From: Peribacillus cavernae
Lineage (GTDB): Bacteria; Bacillota; Bacilli; Bacillales; DSM-1321
Length of the DNA: 64,000 nt
Reading direction: 5' to 3'
Assembly (NCBI RefSeq): GCF_003989135.1
Contig: NZ_RYZZ01000007.1
Coordinates: 248,001 to 312,000 of the forward strand
Below are positions 34,884 to 44,088 of the stretch, in pieces (the first letter of the stretch is position 1; each line of letters starts with the position of its first letter). A program made the position numbers and the translations under genes. Below the pieces are notes generated by a model. That model was not told where the DNA came from and ran no database searches. It was given only the letters and a program-made list of their open reading frames with translations.

Positions 34884-36503
34884 ATGAAAAAGCTAGTTAC
34901 ATTGGCAATGGCATCTATTTTGGTATTTGTACTTGCTGCCTGTACGGCTACCAACGAAACAAGCAGCGAAAAGACGGGCACCGGTAAGGGGAAAGAAGAA
35001 AAGATCCTTCATTTAAAGAATAATACGGAACCCACTTCATTTGACCCGCCAATCGGCTTTGATGCCGTTTCCTGGGATCCTTTGAATAATATCATGGAAG
35101 GGTTGACACGCTTAAGCAAAAACCATGAACCGGAAGCTGCTATGGCAGAGAAATGGGAAGTATCAGAAGATGGAAAAACATATACATTCCATATTCGTGA
35201 TAGTGCGAAATGGTCCAATGGCGATGATGTAACGGCCAATGATTTTGTTTATGCCTGGAAACGGATGCTAGACCCTGACACCGGTTCTTCTGCAGCATTT
35301 TTAGGTTATTTTATTGAAGGCGGTGAAGCTTTCAACACAGGTAAAGGAAAAGCCGATGATGTCCAAATCAAAGCTGTTGATACAAAAACGTTTGAAGCAA
35401 CGTTAATAAGCCCGCAGGAATATTTCCTTAGCGTTATCGCCAATCCGGCGTTCTTCCCAATCAATGAGAAGGTCGCAAAGGAAAATCCGAAATGGTTTGC
35501 AGAAGCTGATTCTTTTGTTGGAAACGGTCCGTTCAAATTGGCCGAATGGGCGCATGACGATCACATTCTAATGGAAAAGAACGATACATATTGGGATGAA
35601 AAAAATGTGAAGCTCGATAAGGTCCACTGGGCAATCATCGATGACACAAATACTCAATCTCAAATGTTCCAAAAAGGGGATCTTGATGCTTCAGATGTCC
35701 CTGCGGACCTGAGCGAAAAACTCTTTAAAGAGGGAAAAGTTTTAGTAGAAGACCAGGCCGGTGAATATTTCTACCGCTTCAATGTAAATAAAGAGCCTTT
35801 CCAAAATGTCAATATCCGTAAAGCATTTGCAATGGCTGTTGATCAAAAGCAACTCGTTGATTTCGTAACGAAGAGGCAGGAAAAACCGGCATACGGCTTT
35901 GTATCATACGGCTTCAAGGATCCATCCGGGAAAGACTTCCGGGAAACAAATGGAGACCTGATCAAAACAGATGCAGAGCAAGCAAAAGCACTTCTGAAAA
36001 AAGGAATGGAAGAGGAAGGCTATAAAGAACTGCCGCAAGTAACATTAACCTACAGTACAGATGATATACACAAAAAAATCGCTGAAGCTCTTCAACAAAT
36101 GTTCAAAAAGAACCTGGATGTTGATGTGAAGCTGGCGAATATGGAAGCCAATGCATTTGCGACAGAACAAAAAGCATTGAAATTTCAATTGTCCCGCAGT
36201 TCATTCCTTGCTGATTATGCAGACCCTATCAACTTCCTGGAAAACTTCCAAAAAGGTCATTCCATGAACCGCACCGGCTGGAGCAATGCGAAATACGATC
36301 AATTGATCAAAGAAGCAAAAAATGAAGCGAATGAAGAAAAACGATTTGAAAAGATGTACGAAGCTGAAAAGATTCTATTTAATGAAATGCCAATCATTCC
36401 GATTCACTTCTATAACCATGTACAATTGCAAAATGAGAATGTCAGCAGCATTGTCCGCCATCCGGTTGGTTATATGGAGCTTAAATGGGCAGATAAGAAA
36501 TAA
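34884..36503 (+). CDS. dppE: Dipeptide-binding lipoprotein DppE
   Basis: 539-residue extracellular solute-binding protein (family 5). A lipoprotein signal (LVFVLAACTATN, Cys at about residue 20) is followed by a Ser/Thr-rich linker and the SBP_bac_5 body (EPTSFDPPIGFDAVSWDPLN, YTFHIRDSAKWSNGDDVTANDF, GNGPFKLAEW). It captures peptides and presents them to DppBC. GGGGGAAG ribosome binding site. A 100-base gap after dppD and a terminator after it suggest graded expression within the operon. Confidence 0.93.
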   Translation: MKKLVTLAMASILVFVLAACTATNETSSEKTGTGKGKEEKILHLKNNTEPTSFDPPIGFDAVSWDPLNNIMEGLTRLSKNHEPEAAMAEKWEVSEDGKTYTFHIRDSAKWSNGDDVTANDFVYAWKRMLDPDTGSSAAFLGYFIEGGEAFNTGKGKADDVQIKAVDTKTFEATLISPQEYFLSVIANPAFFPINEKVAKENPKWFAEADSFVGNGPFKLAEWAHDDHILMEKNDTYWDEKNVKLDKVHWAIIDDTNTQSQMFQKGDLDASDVPADLSEKLFKEGKVLVEDQAGEYFYRFNVNKEPFQNVNIRKAFAMAVDQKQLVDFVTKRQEKPAYGFVSYGFKDPSGKDFRETNGDLIKTDAEQAKALLKKGMEEEGYKELPQVTLTYSTDDIHKKIAEALQQMFKKNLDVDVKLANMEANAFATEQKALKFQLSRSSFLADYADPINFLENFQKGHSMNRTGWSNAKYDQLIKEAKNEANEEKRFEKMYEAEKILFNEMPIIPIHFYNHVQLQNENVSSIVRHPVGYMELKWADKK

Positions 36504-36586
36504 TAATTTTCAGGGTGTGGAAATGACTTGCTCACCCTCATCGAGTATGTATCAAAGGGTCCGCAAAACAATCGTTTATCTGGAAA

Positions 36587-36614
36587 GGGGATGTTCGATT
36601 GAACATCCCCTTTT
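36587..36614 (+). terminator. Internal terminator between dppE and ykfB
   Basis: Perfect 10-bp stem GGGGATGTTC / GAACATCCCC with a GATT loop and TTTT. The 306-base gap (36504-36809) otherwise shows no gene. ykfBCD may depend on read-through or a separate promoter that I could not pinpoint. Confidence 0.85.
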
Positions 36615-36809
36615 GAATGAAAACAAATCATGTTGATTTAAAAATTGGTTTGGACATCCTAGGAAGTTCCCGGCCAATATCTGAAATGTACATACAAGCC
36701 GTAGTATTGATGGATTTCAAGGTTGGCCACTGTTCCTCAAATCTACATAAAGTGAAAAATGGGCACTAAGCGTCGTAGCAAACTTGGGCCTGCATAAAGG
36801 GTGAATTGA

Positions 36810-37916
36810 ATGAAGATAGACAAAATAGAAACTTTCCGGACAGCGGTACCGCTTATTAAACCGTTCAAAACAGCACTTCGAACCGTTCATACGGCAGAAT
36901 CCATTTTTGTGAAAATCACATGTGATAATGGCATTAGCGGATGGGGTGAGGCTCCGCCGACCGTGGTCATAACAGGGGATAGCCTGCTAAGCATCGAATC
37001 TGCCATTCGCGATGTCTTGAAGCCGGCTCTGCTTCACAAAAGCCTGCTAAGCTACGAAACGATTTTCCAGGAAATGAAAACAGCATTAGTGGGAAATTCC
37101 AGTGCAAAAGCAGCATTTGACATGGCCATTTACGACTGTCTGGCCCAGCATTGCAGACTGCCGTTATATCAATTCCTTGGCGGGCATAAAAAGGAGCTCG
37201 AAACAGATTATACGGTCAGTGTAAACAGCCCTCAGGAAATGGGTGAGGACGCCGAATCATATATGAAGCGAGGGTTTAATGTCCTGAAAGTAAAAGTAGG
37301 TAAAGATATTTCAACAGATATCGAAAGAATCCGGGAGATTAGAAGACGGGTTGGCAATGATGTGAAAATCCGTTTGGATGCGAATCAGGGCTGGAAGCCT
37401 AAGGATGCTGTACGTGCAATCCGGAAGATGGAGGACAGTGGCTTAGAGATCGAATTGGTCGAGCAGCCTGTCAAAGCAGATGATATTAAAGGGCTAAAAC
37501 AAGTAACTGATTCGGTGGAAACGCCAATTATGGCCGATGAAAGTATTTTCACGCCAAAACAGGCCTTCGAGGTTTTACAAACGAGAAGTGCAGATTTGAT
37601 CAACATTAAATTAATGAAGGCAGGGGGCATTTATCAGGCTCAGATCATTAACAGTCTTGCTGAGGTCTGCGGGGTGGAATGCATGGTTGGAAGCATGATT
37701 GAGACACGTCTAGGAATTACGGCAGCCGCTCATTTTGCGGCAAGCAAAAAAAATATTACCCGGTTTGATTTTGATGCGCCGCTTATGCTGGCAAAGGAAA
37801 TCGTGGAAGGCGGCATAACGTATAATGGGAGGAAAATAACTCTTCCAGAGGGGCATGGATTAGGACTTGGCCACGTAGATATAGAAGGGGGAGCTTCAGT
37901 TGGCGGCCCATTATAA
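36810..37916 (+). CDS. ykfB: L-Ala-D/L-Glu epimerase
   Basis: 368-residue enolase-superfamily dipeptide epimerase that converts L-Ala-D-Glu from murein to L-Ala-L-Glu for catabolism. The catalytic Lys pair sits in LKVKVGKD (K-x-K), the metal ligands in RLDANQGW, ELVEQPVK and MADESIF, and the second-face Lys in NIKLMKAGG. Start ATG after AAGGGTG. Its last 17 bases overlap the ykfC start. Confidence 0.93.
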   Translation: MKIDKIETFRTAVPLIKPFKTALRTVHTAESIFVKITCDNGISGWGEAPPTVVITGDSLLSIESAIRDVLKPALLHKSLLSYETIFQEMKTALVGNSSAKAAFDMAIYDCLAQHCRLPLYQFLGGHKKELETDYTVSVNSPQEMGEDAESYMKRGFNVLKVKVGKDISTDIERIREIRRRVGNDVKIRLDANQGWKPKDAVRAIRKMEDSGLEIELVEQPVKADDIKGLKQVTDSVETPIMADESIFTPKQAFEVLQTRSADLINIKLMKAGGIYQAQIINSLAEVCGVECMVGSMIETRLGITAAAHFAASKKNITRFDFDAPLMLAKEIVEGGITYNGRKITLPEGHGLGLGHVDIEGGASVGGPL

Positions 37917-38829
37917 AATGATAGTGAACGTTCCGCTGGCAACAGTATGGACATCATATGAATCACCCAGGACAATTGATGAAGCTGCAATTTCAAATCC
38001 GGTTAAAATAGATTCCTGGCTAAGTAGATTAACTTATGAAACTTGTCTGGAGCTCTGCAATGCAAATCTTGTCCAGTCACAAGTGTTATTTGGCCAGGAA
38101 GTAATTATCACCGCTGAGAAAAATGGCTGGGTACAGATTGTTGTCCCTGAACAACCTTCAGGGAAGGATAAAAGAGGATACCCTGGGTGGCTTCCTAAAG
38201 TGCAGCTTGCTGCAAATGATGACTGGAATATTAAACAAGGAAAAGTTACAACAGTGAACAGCAAAAAAGCCATGCTTTATTCAGAAAGTGACAAGATTTT
38301 ATTCGAACTCAGCTATCAAACCACCCTGCCTGTTTTAGAAGAACAATCTGACAGGGTGAAGGTGAAATTACCAACCGGAACGGGATTTTTAATGAGGCAA
38401 GACGTCGCAGTTTTTTCATCCTATTATGGCAGGGCAAAGGGGAACGGTAAGGACATTATCTCTGCAGGAGAAAAATTTCTCGGCCTTCCGTATGTATGGG
38501 GCGGCATGAGTTCTTATGGCTTTGACTGTTCGGGATTCAGTTATATGATGTACCGCGCAAACGGATACATCATTCCGCGAGATGCCGGAGATCAGGCGGA
38601 AGCAGGTTTTAGGGTTGAGCCGGATGCCAAACAGCCAGGCGATTTATTATTTTTTGCACATGAAGAAGGAAAAGGAAACATTCATCATGTCGGCATTTAC
38701 TATGGAGACGGGAAGCTTTTGCATTCACCAAAAACGGGGAAAAATATCGAGATTTTACCATTGGCAGGCACTATTTATGAAAAAGAGCTTTGCGCTGCAA
38801 GCCGTTACTGGCGGGAGACGGAGGAATAA
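37900..38829 (+). CDS. ykfC: Gamma-D-glutamyl-L-diamino acid endopeptidase YkfC
   Basis: 309-residue cytoplasmic NlpC/P60 peptidase with N-terminal SH3-like domains (MIVNVPLATVWTSYESPRTIDE, GQEVIITAEKNGWVQI) and the C-terminal catalytic domain. Catalytic Cys is in GFDCSGFSYMMYR and His in IHHVGIYYGDG. It trims imported murein tripeptides to the L-Ala-D-Glu that YkfB epimerises. No signal peptide. TTG start eight bases after GGGGGAG, overlapping ykfB. Confidence 0.92.
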   Translation: MAAHYKMIVNVPLATVWTSYESPRTIDEAAISNPVKIDSWLSRLTYETCLELCNANLVQSQVLFGQEVIITAEKNGWVQIVVPEQPSGKDKRGYPGWLPKVQLAANDDWNIKQGKVTTVNSKKAMLYSESDKILFELSYQTTLPVLEEQSDRVKVKLPTGTGFLMRQDVAVFSSYYGRAKGNGKDIISAGEKFLGLPYVWGGMSSYGFDCSGFSYMMYRANGYIIPRDAGDQAEAGFRVEPDAKQPGDLLFFAHEEGKGNIHHVGIYYGDGKLLHSPKTGKNIEILPLAGTIYEKELCAASRYWRETEE

Positions 38830-38832
38830 ACT

Positions 38833-39846
38833 ATGGAAAAGGAAGCTCTATTAGAAGTCAATGATTTGAAGAAGCATTTTCCTCTTGGCAAAAATGAAAC
38901 TCTTAAAGCAATGGATGGGATTTCTTTTCACATATACAAAGGTGAAACATTTGGTATTGTAGGTGAATCCGGTTGTGGAAAGTCCACTGCAGGCCGGACG
39001 ATTATTGGCTTATATGACCAAAGCGGCGGAGAGGTCATTTATAACGGTCTAAACGTCCATGAGATGAATCCGAAAGAGAAATTTGACTATCACCGCAGCA
39101 TGCAGATGATTTTCCAGGATCCGTATGCCTCATTAAACCCGCGTTCGACAGTCCGCGAAATCATTTCGGAACCGATGGAAGTACATCGGTTATATCCGAA
39201 TAAACAGGAAAGACTTGAGCGGGTTTATCAATTGTTGGAGGATGTAGGTTTAAACCGTGATCATGCGAACAGATATCCACATGAATTCTCAGGGGGACAG
39301 AGGCAGCGGATCGGAATTGCCCGTGCGCTTGCATTAAATCCAGACTTTATCATTGCTGATGAGCCGATTTCCGCGCTTGATGTATCTGTACAGGCCCAGG
39401 TCGTCAACCTATTAAAACGACTGCAAAAGGAAAAAGGGCTGACATATCTATTCATCGCCCACGACCTTTCAATGGTAAAACAAATCAGCGATCGTATCGC
39501 AGTTATGTATTTGGGCCATATCGTCGAGCTGACGGCAAGCAAGAGTCTATATAAAAATCCGCTCCATCCATATACACAAGCGTTATTATCAGCGATTCCC
39601 ATTCCTGACCCGGATGTAGAGGACCGGCGCGAGCGCATCATCTTGAAAGGTGAGCTGCCAAGCCCAATAAACCCGCCAAGCGGCTGCGTATTCAGAACCA
39701 GATGCCCATATGCGATGGAGGCATGCGCTATCTATAAACCGAAATGGCAGGAAGTTGAAGAAAGTCACTTCGTTGCCTGCCATCTGTATAATAAAAAGCT
39801 GACGGGTGACCATGGAGTTCTCTCAAGGCTTGCAGTATCCAAATAG
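38833..39846 (+). CDS. ykfD: Oligopeptide ABC transporter ATPase YkfD
   Basis: 337-residue OppF/DppF-type ATPase: Walker A GESGCGKS, signature EFSGGQRQR, Walker B FIIADEPISALD, switch AHDLS, and the C-terminal Cys-bearing tail (GCVFRTRCPYAMEAC). Likely the second ATPase of the DppBCDE importer, as its gene closes the ykf part of the operon. Starts three bases after the ykfC stop. Confidence 0.92.
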   Translation: MEKEALLEVNDLKKHFPLGKNETLKAMDGISFHIYKGETFGIVGESGCGKSTAGRTIIGLYDQSGGEVIYNGLNVHEMNPKEKFDYHRSMQMIFQDPYASLNPRSTVREIISEPMEVHRLYPNKQERLERVYQLLEDVGLNRDHANRYPHEFSGGQRQRIGIARALALNPDFIIADEPISALDVSVQAQVVNLLKRLQKEKGLTYLFIAHDLSMVKQISDRIAVMYLGHIVELTASKSLYKNPLHPYTQALLSAIPIPDPDVEDRRERIILKGELPSPINPPSGCVFRTRCPYAMEACAIYKPKWQEVEESHFVACHLYNKKLTGDHGVLSRLAVSK

Positions 39847-39860
39847 AAGGGAAGAATGAG

Positions 39861-40655
39861 ATGAAATGGATTGCTTTAAATGACTCGATAAAACAGTTGC
39901 TTGAGCCGTTTGACGGCAGGATTGCTTTTAAGATTGAAATGGATGATCAAATGATCGAACAGAAAAGCGAAGACATTTTTCCGTCTGCCAGCCTCATCAA
40001 GATTCCTATTTTAATAGAAACCTTTCGCCAGAGTGAAGAAAGACAAATCTATTTAAACCAGCCTGTTACGATACCGCTGCAAGAAAGGGTAGGCGGATCA
40101 GGGGTGATCCATGCTATGTCGGACAAGGTATTTATGACGATTGAAGACATTTTGACATTAATGATCGTTGTGTCGGATAATACGGCGACTAACCTATTGA
40201 TCAGCCTGCTCGGACAGGATCAGATTAACGGATGTCTGAAGGAATTAGGTATGGATAAAACGGTGCTGAATCGGAAAATGATGGACTCTAAGGCAATTGA
40301 AGAAGGCAGGGACAATTACACCACCGCAGCCGATGTGCTTGCCTCTCTAAAAGCGATCAATGAAGGAACACTTTTAACGGCAGAAAGCAAACAACGAATA
40401 TTGACCATCATGAAAAAGCAGCAGTTTACCGACAAACTTCCGGCAAGAATGGACCTTGAGAAGGTTTCTGTAGCAAACAAAACAGGAAGTCTGCCGGGTG
40501 TTACCCATGATTGTGCAATCATTACATACGGGGAAAAAACGGCTTATGCTGCCGTGCTGACAGATGGACTCTCCTCAGAGGAAGAAGGCCGGCAAATGAT
40601 TGCTAAAATCGGAGAACTAGTTTATGAATATATAACGGAGCAGCAGAATAGATAA
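39861..40655 (+). CDS. Class A beta-lactamase-like serine hydrolase
   Basis: 264-residue serine hydrolase of the beta-lactamase2 family. SASLIK gives the SxxK nucleophile motif (about residue 43), VSDNTATNLL the SDN motif, and KTGS the KTG motif. There is no signal peptide, so it should stay in the cytoplasm, unlike true beta-lactamases. At the end of the dpp-ykf operon it probably acts on imported murein peptides or related amides, possibly filling the role of the missing LD-carboxypeptidase YkfA. That role is inference; drug resistance is not indicated. Confidence 0.85.
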   Translation: MKWIALNDSIKQLLEPFDGRIAFKIEMDDQMIEQKSEDIFPSASLIKIPILIETFRQSEERQIYLNQPVTIPLQERVGGSGVIHAMSDKVFMTIEDILTLMIVVSDNTATNLLISLLGQDQINGCLKELGMDKTVLNRKMMDSKAIEEGRDNYTTAADVLASLKAINEGTLLTAESKQRILTIMKKQQFTDKLPARMDLEKVSVANKTGSLPGVTHDCAIITYGEKTAYAAVLTDGLSSEEEGRQMIAKIGELVYEYITEQQNR

Positions 40656-40783
40656 ACTGGGAAGTATTAAATAAAGGCTAAAATTATATAGAAAAACAGA
40701 CACTAAAACGATAAAAGAGACGCCATAACAGAAAAACAGACGACAAAACTTTAACCAAAATAGGAACTGGTTATTTCAACTCA

Positions 40784-40810
40784 TATAGTTACTTCCTGGA
40801 AGTAACTATA
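40784..40810. repeat. Perfect 27-bp palindrome
   Basis: Two 13-base arms, TATAGTTACTTCC and its complement, flank a single T. It lies between the serine hydrolase gene and the terminator. The one-base centre makes it unlikely as an RNA hairpin and more like a protein site or a remnant. Confidence 0.8.
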
Positions 40811-40817
40811 CCAACAA

Positions 40818-40859
40818 AACAGACCAACCCGTTATTGCGGTTTGGTCTGTTAATTTTTT
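40818..40859. terminator. Bidirectional terminator between the ykf operon and ampS
   Basis: AACAGACCAAcCC and GGtTTGGTCTGTT arms with a short loop, followed by TAATTTTTTA. Serves the convergent plus-strand operon and probably ampS. Confidence 0.8.
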
Positions 40860-40900
40860 ATCAATTTCTAAACAGCTCCCTACGGAGATGCAGTCAAGCA

Positions 40901-42133
40901 TTAAAACGCCCAATCCCCTTTACGGAAGACAGGTTCAGCACTTCCATCTTCTGTGATGCCGTCGATATCCATTTCAGCGGAACCGATCATGAAATCAACG
41001 TGGGTAAGGCTTTCGTTTAGCCCGTTTTTGGCCAGTTCTTCAGACGACATTTTTTTGCCGCCTTCAATGCAGAAGGCGTAGGAGCTGCCGATCGCCAAAT
41101 GATTAGAAGCATTTTCATCAAACAATGTGTTAAAGAATAAGACATTCGATTGTGAAATAGGTGAGTTAAACGGAACGAGGGCAACTTCGCCAAGATAATG
41201 GGAGCCTTCGTCGGTATCGACCAACTGTTTTAAAATGGCTTCGCCTTCCTCTGCCTTCACATTGACAATTCGGCCTTCTTCAAAGTTTATCGAAAAACGG
41301 TCGATGATATTGCCGCCATAGCTAAGCGGCTTAGTGCTGGAAACTGTTCCGTTTACTCCGGTTTTCAAAGGCACCGTGAACACTTCTTCTGTAGGCATGT
41401 TTGCCATGAATTCATGTCCTTTTTCGTTGATGCTGCCAGCCCCGACCCATAGATGTTTTTGTGGAAGCTCAATGGTCAAGTCGGTTCCTGGCGCTTTATA
41501 ATGAAGTTTTTTATAGCGTTTGTCATTTAAGTAGTCCACTTTTTCATGAAGCGTTTCGTCGTGCTGTTTCCAAGCTGTAACCGGATTTTCCAAGTCTGTT
41601 CGCGTCGCTTTAAAAATGGCATCCCACAGTTTATGTACTCTTTCCTCTTGAGGCGTATCAGGGAATACCATATCGGCCCATGCTTGGGATGGAACAGCAA
41701 CAATGGTCCAGCTGACCTTATCTGACTGGATGTACTTACGATATTGCTTAAGGGCAGTTCCAGCAGCCTTTTGGAAGTTGGCGATCCGTTCAGGATTTAT
41801 ACCTTTGAGAAGGTCGGGGCTGGATGAGATAACGGACATGAAAGCAGCACCGTTTTCAGCTAACTCAATTATTTCCTTGGCACGATGTTCTGGGTATTCC
41901 GTAAAGGCTTCATCTGGAGCCAATTCGTATTTTGTACGGTTGACGGTGTCATCAGTCCAGTTAACGATCACATTGCGGGCTCCGATTTCATAAGCTTTTC
42001 TGGTAATTAGCCTGACAAGCTCAGCGCCCTCCAAAGTAGTATTAACAACAAGCGTTTGCCCTTCTTGGATATTCACTCCAACCTTTACAGCAAGCTCGGC
42101 ATACTTTTCTAAATTTGCTTGAAAGTTACTCAT
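40901..42133 (-). CDS. ampS: M29-family aminopeptidase
   Basis: 410-residue thermophilic-type (M29) metallo-aminopeptidase. NLEKYAELAVKVGVNIQEGQ at the N-terminus, GSINEKGHEFMANMPTEEVFT with the metal Glu residues, GEVALVPFNSPI, and HVDFMIGSAEMDIDGI with the late His and Asp ligands. Start set at the ATG (complement of 42131-42133) behind AAAGGAG; the frame extends upstream but without similarity. Releases N-terminal residues from cytosolic peptides, fitting its place next to peptide import genes. Confidence 0.93.
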   Translation of the reverse strand: MSNFQANLEKYAELAVKVGVNIQEGQTLVVNTTLEGAELVRLITRKAYEIGARNVIVNWTDDTVNRTKYELAPDEAFTEYPEHRAKEIIELAENGAAFMSVISSSPDLLKGINPERIANFQKAAGTALKQYRKYIQSDKVSWTIVAVPSQAWADMVFPDTPQEERVHKLWDAIFKATRTDLENPVTAWKQHDETLHEKVDYLNDKRYKKLHYKAPGTDLTIELPQKHLWVGAGSINEKGHEFMANMPTEEVFTVPLKTGVNGTVSSTKPLSYGGNIIDRFSINFEEGRIVNVKAEEGEAILKQLVDTDEGSHYLGEVALVPFNSPISQSNVLFFNTLFDENASNHLAIGSSYAFCIEGGKKMSSEELAKNGLNESLTHVDFMIGSAEMDIDGITEDGSAEPVFRKGDWAF

Positions 42134-42248
42134 AAAATCAATCTCCTTTGCCAGAATCTTCATATATATTGTAGCGATTGTGCAGGGAAAAAGATAGGCT
42201 TTAGCCTTTAGGCTGCAAATCCAACATGTGAAATTGAAAACGCTATAA

Positions 42249-42743
42249 ATTTGATACTGCATTAATGCTTGGTCCTTTATACCATCTGCAATCAGAAAAT
42301 GACCGTATTCAAGCGGTTGAGGAATTGCATAGAGTAACAAAAAAAGATGGAATCGTTTTTGTCGCCTTCATGTCCCGGACCAGGCATATTCTATCTTCAC
42401 TTATTTCCCGGAAGCATGGAGGCCGAATAATTCCATGGACGCAATTAGCCAGTTTTCAAAGTCAGGGATTTTTAATCATGCTGAAAAAGGCCGATTTACG
42501 GGAGCTTATTATTTTAATATAGAGGACATACGTCCATTTATGGAGTCAAAAGGATTTGAAAATTTAGAATTGATAGGGTCAAATGTAGGCGCCATTCTAA
42601 CAAATGAGAAGTGGGATTATTGGCGGGATCGTGGAGAAATAGAACTATCGAAAGTCAAAAAGCTAATTCTTGAACACGCAGCAGACCCTTCTATACTTGG
42701 AATCTCTTCGCACTTGCTGTATATCGGAAAGAAAAAAGGATAA
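42249..42743 (+). pseudogene. SAM-dependent methyltransferase remnant
   Basis: The first frame reads LMLGPLYHLQSENDRIQAVE and VTKKDGIVFVAFMSR, the central part of a class I methyltransferase. A frameshift near 42430 moves the rest to another frame (GAYYFNIEDIRPFMESKGFE, ISSHLLYIGKKK). The N-terminal SAM-binding half (GxGxG) is missing. Dead fragment next to ampS. Confidence 0.8.
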
Positions 42744-42789
42744 TTCAGGGGAAAACGGAGGGCAGATTGTTGCTCTCCGTCTGCATACT

Positions 42790-43353
42790 TTATTTTTTCA
42801 AAATATCATGATCAACATAGCGTTCGCCATTCAGTTCGCTGATAATATTGATGGCTACTTTTGCTCCGTCTCCTGCGGTGATGATTGTATGCATACTGAC
42901 ACCGGCACAGGTTCCGGCAGCCCAGATACCTTCAATATTCGTTTTACCTGCAGCATCGCAGTTAATGATTGTCTTGATTCTTGGTTCTGTACCTGGTTTG
43001 GTATTGACGCCGGCTTTTTCGGCTAAGTCAGCTAACATGCCTGTCGCTAGAATAATATGCTTTGCTTCAAATTCACCATTTTCCGTTTCAATTTTGAAGC
43101 CTTCATTTGCCTTTTCGAAATTGACCGTTTTGGTTTGTACCAGCTCAGCTCCAAACTTTTTGGCCTGTTTCTTTCCGGTTTCGACGAGATCGACGCCAGT
43201 GATTTCTTCCACCCCGTAATGGTTTTCAATCCATGCTCTCTTTGTGACGCTTTGATCACTGTCCAACAGTAAAATCTTTTTCCCGGCCTTTGCAGCAAAA
43301 AGTGCTGCACTTCCGCCGGCTGGTCCAGCTCCAATTATCGCGATATCATACAT
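42790..43353 (-). CDS. Single-domain FAD-dependent pyridine nucleotide-disulfide oxidoreductase-like protein
   Basis: 187-residue protein with an N-terminal FAD-binding GAGPAGGSAALFAAKAGKK, HIILATG, and the C-terminal second FAD block GIWAAGTCAGVSMHTIITAGDG. It resembles thioredoxin reductase but lacks the NADPH domain and the CxxC pair. ATG start after AAGGAGG. Such short forms occur widely in Bacillaceae; the electron donor and acceptor are unknown. Confidence 0.85.
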   Translation of the reverse strand: MYDIAIIGAGPAGGSAALFAAKAGKKILLLDSDQSVTKRAWIENHYGVEEITGVDLVETGKKQAKKFGAELVQTKTVNFEKANEGFKIETENGEFEAKHIILATGMLADLAEKAGVNTKPGTEPRIKTIINCDAAGKTNIEGIWAAGTCAGVSMHTIITAGDGAKVAINIISELNGERYVDHDILKK

Positions 43354-43527
43354 TTGAAAAATCCTCCTTTTTTGAATTTTCTATCTCATTTTATCAGAGT
43401 AGAAGGGAAGTTCACTACTGATAAGACCTGATAAACAAAAAACTAGAAATTCTTTATCGGAGATTTTTGGATCTTCTAGAAAAAAACACGAGATCAATCC
43501 ATTAATTAATTTTGAGTTCAGGGAAAT

Positions 43528-43740
43528 GTGGGAGGCAGGAACGTATTTGGTTTTAAGAATAAGGATATGAAAGTGACAGAACTTCCTGCTTATCATACAT
43601 TAAGCCTTACACCTCCAAACTTCGCAGAAATGGGGTTTACTTGGGTGGATGACTCCTCCCTCATTGTTTCAAGAGTCCATGAAAGTGAGTGGTCTAATGA
43701 CCCTTTAAAGCGGCAAATGGGCAAACCTAACAAAAAATAA
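43528..43740 (+). pseudogene. Possible C-terminal remnant of a beta-propeller-like protein
   Basis: A 60-70 residue frame reading MKVTELPAYHTLSLTPPNFA, FTWVDDSSLIVSRV and SEWSNDPLKRQ, which looks like the last blade of a TolB/WD40-like lipoprotein. No ribosome binding site precedes it and the rest of such a protein is absent. A weaker similar scrap (GDLWMVKANGSDAEVWIRN) lies at about 45925-46010. Low confidence. Confidence 0.35.
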
Positions 43741-43861
43741 CGAACCCTCCAAAAAATAAAGGAGATTATCAGCAGGCTTTTCTGCCTTCGATAAACAGAA
43801 TTTTGTTGCTTTGAAATAAAGTTTGATCAAAAATACCTCGTAAACCCAAATTTTAAATAAA

Positions 43862-43902
43862 AAGAATCCATTTTGAAAAAAGATTGCTCAAAATGGATTC
43901 TT
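43862..43902. terminator. Strong hairpin in the gap downstream of the HAAS gene
   Basis: Perfect 15-bp stem AAGAATCCATTTTGA / TCAAAATGGATTCTT with an 11-base loop. It may terminate the convergent transcripts. The rest of the 43741-44088 gap is AT-rich with no gene. Confidence 0.65.
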
Positions 43903-43925
43903 CTCCAGCAGATTTAAGTTTGGTT

Positions 43926-43945
43926 TTTATAAAAAAGTTTGATCA
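43926..43945 (+). repeat. Left arm of inverted repeat around the padR-HAAS module
   Basis: The complement of this 20-mer, TGATCAAACTTTTTTATAAA, is present exactly at 45826-45845. Related AAAGTTTGATCA words occur at about 43818 and 45870. Confidence 0.8.
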
Positions 43946-44088
43946 TTTTCTACCTGTATTCCCTCCACAATTGCGCCCTTTTCTTGAATAACTAATATGA
44001 TTTAATTAGATGGTATTGTGGAAGATCAAAGACTGTTAATACCGGTGCGTACTTATTTAACATCCCCCCACTTTAATAAACATAAGAA

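Noticed and set aside
39861-40655. Antibiotic-resistance beta-lactamase
   Set aside because: No signal peptide and embedded in a peptide-recycling operon; the fold alone does not support a resistance role.
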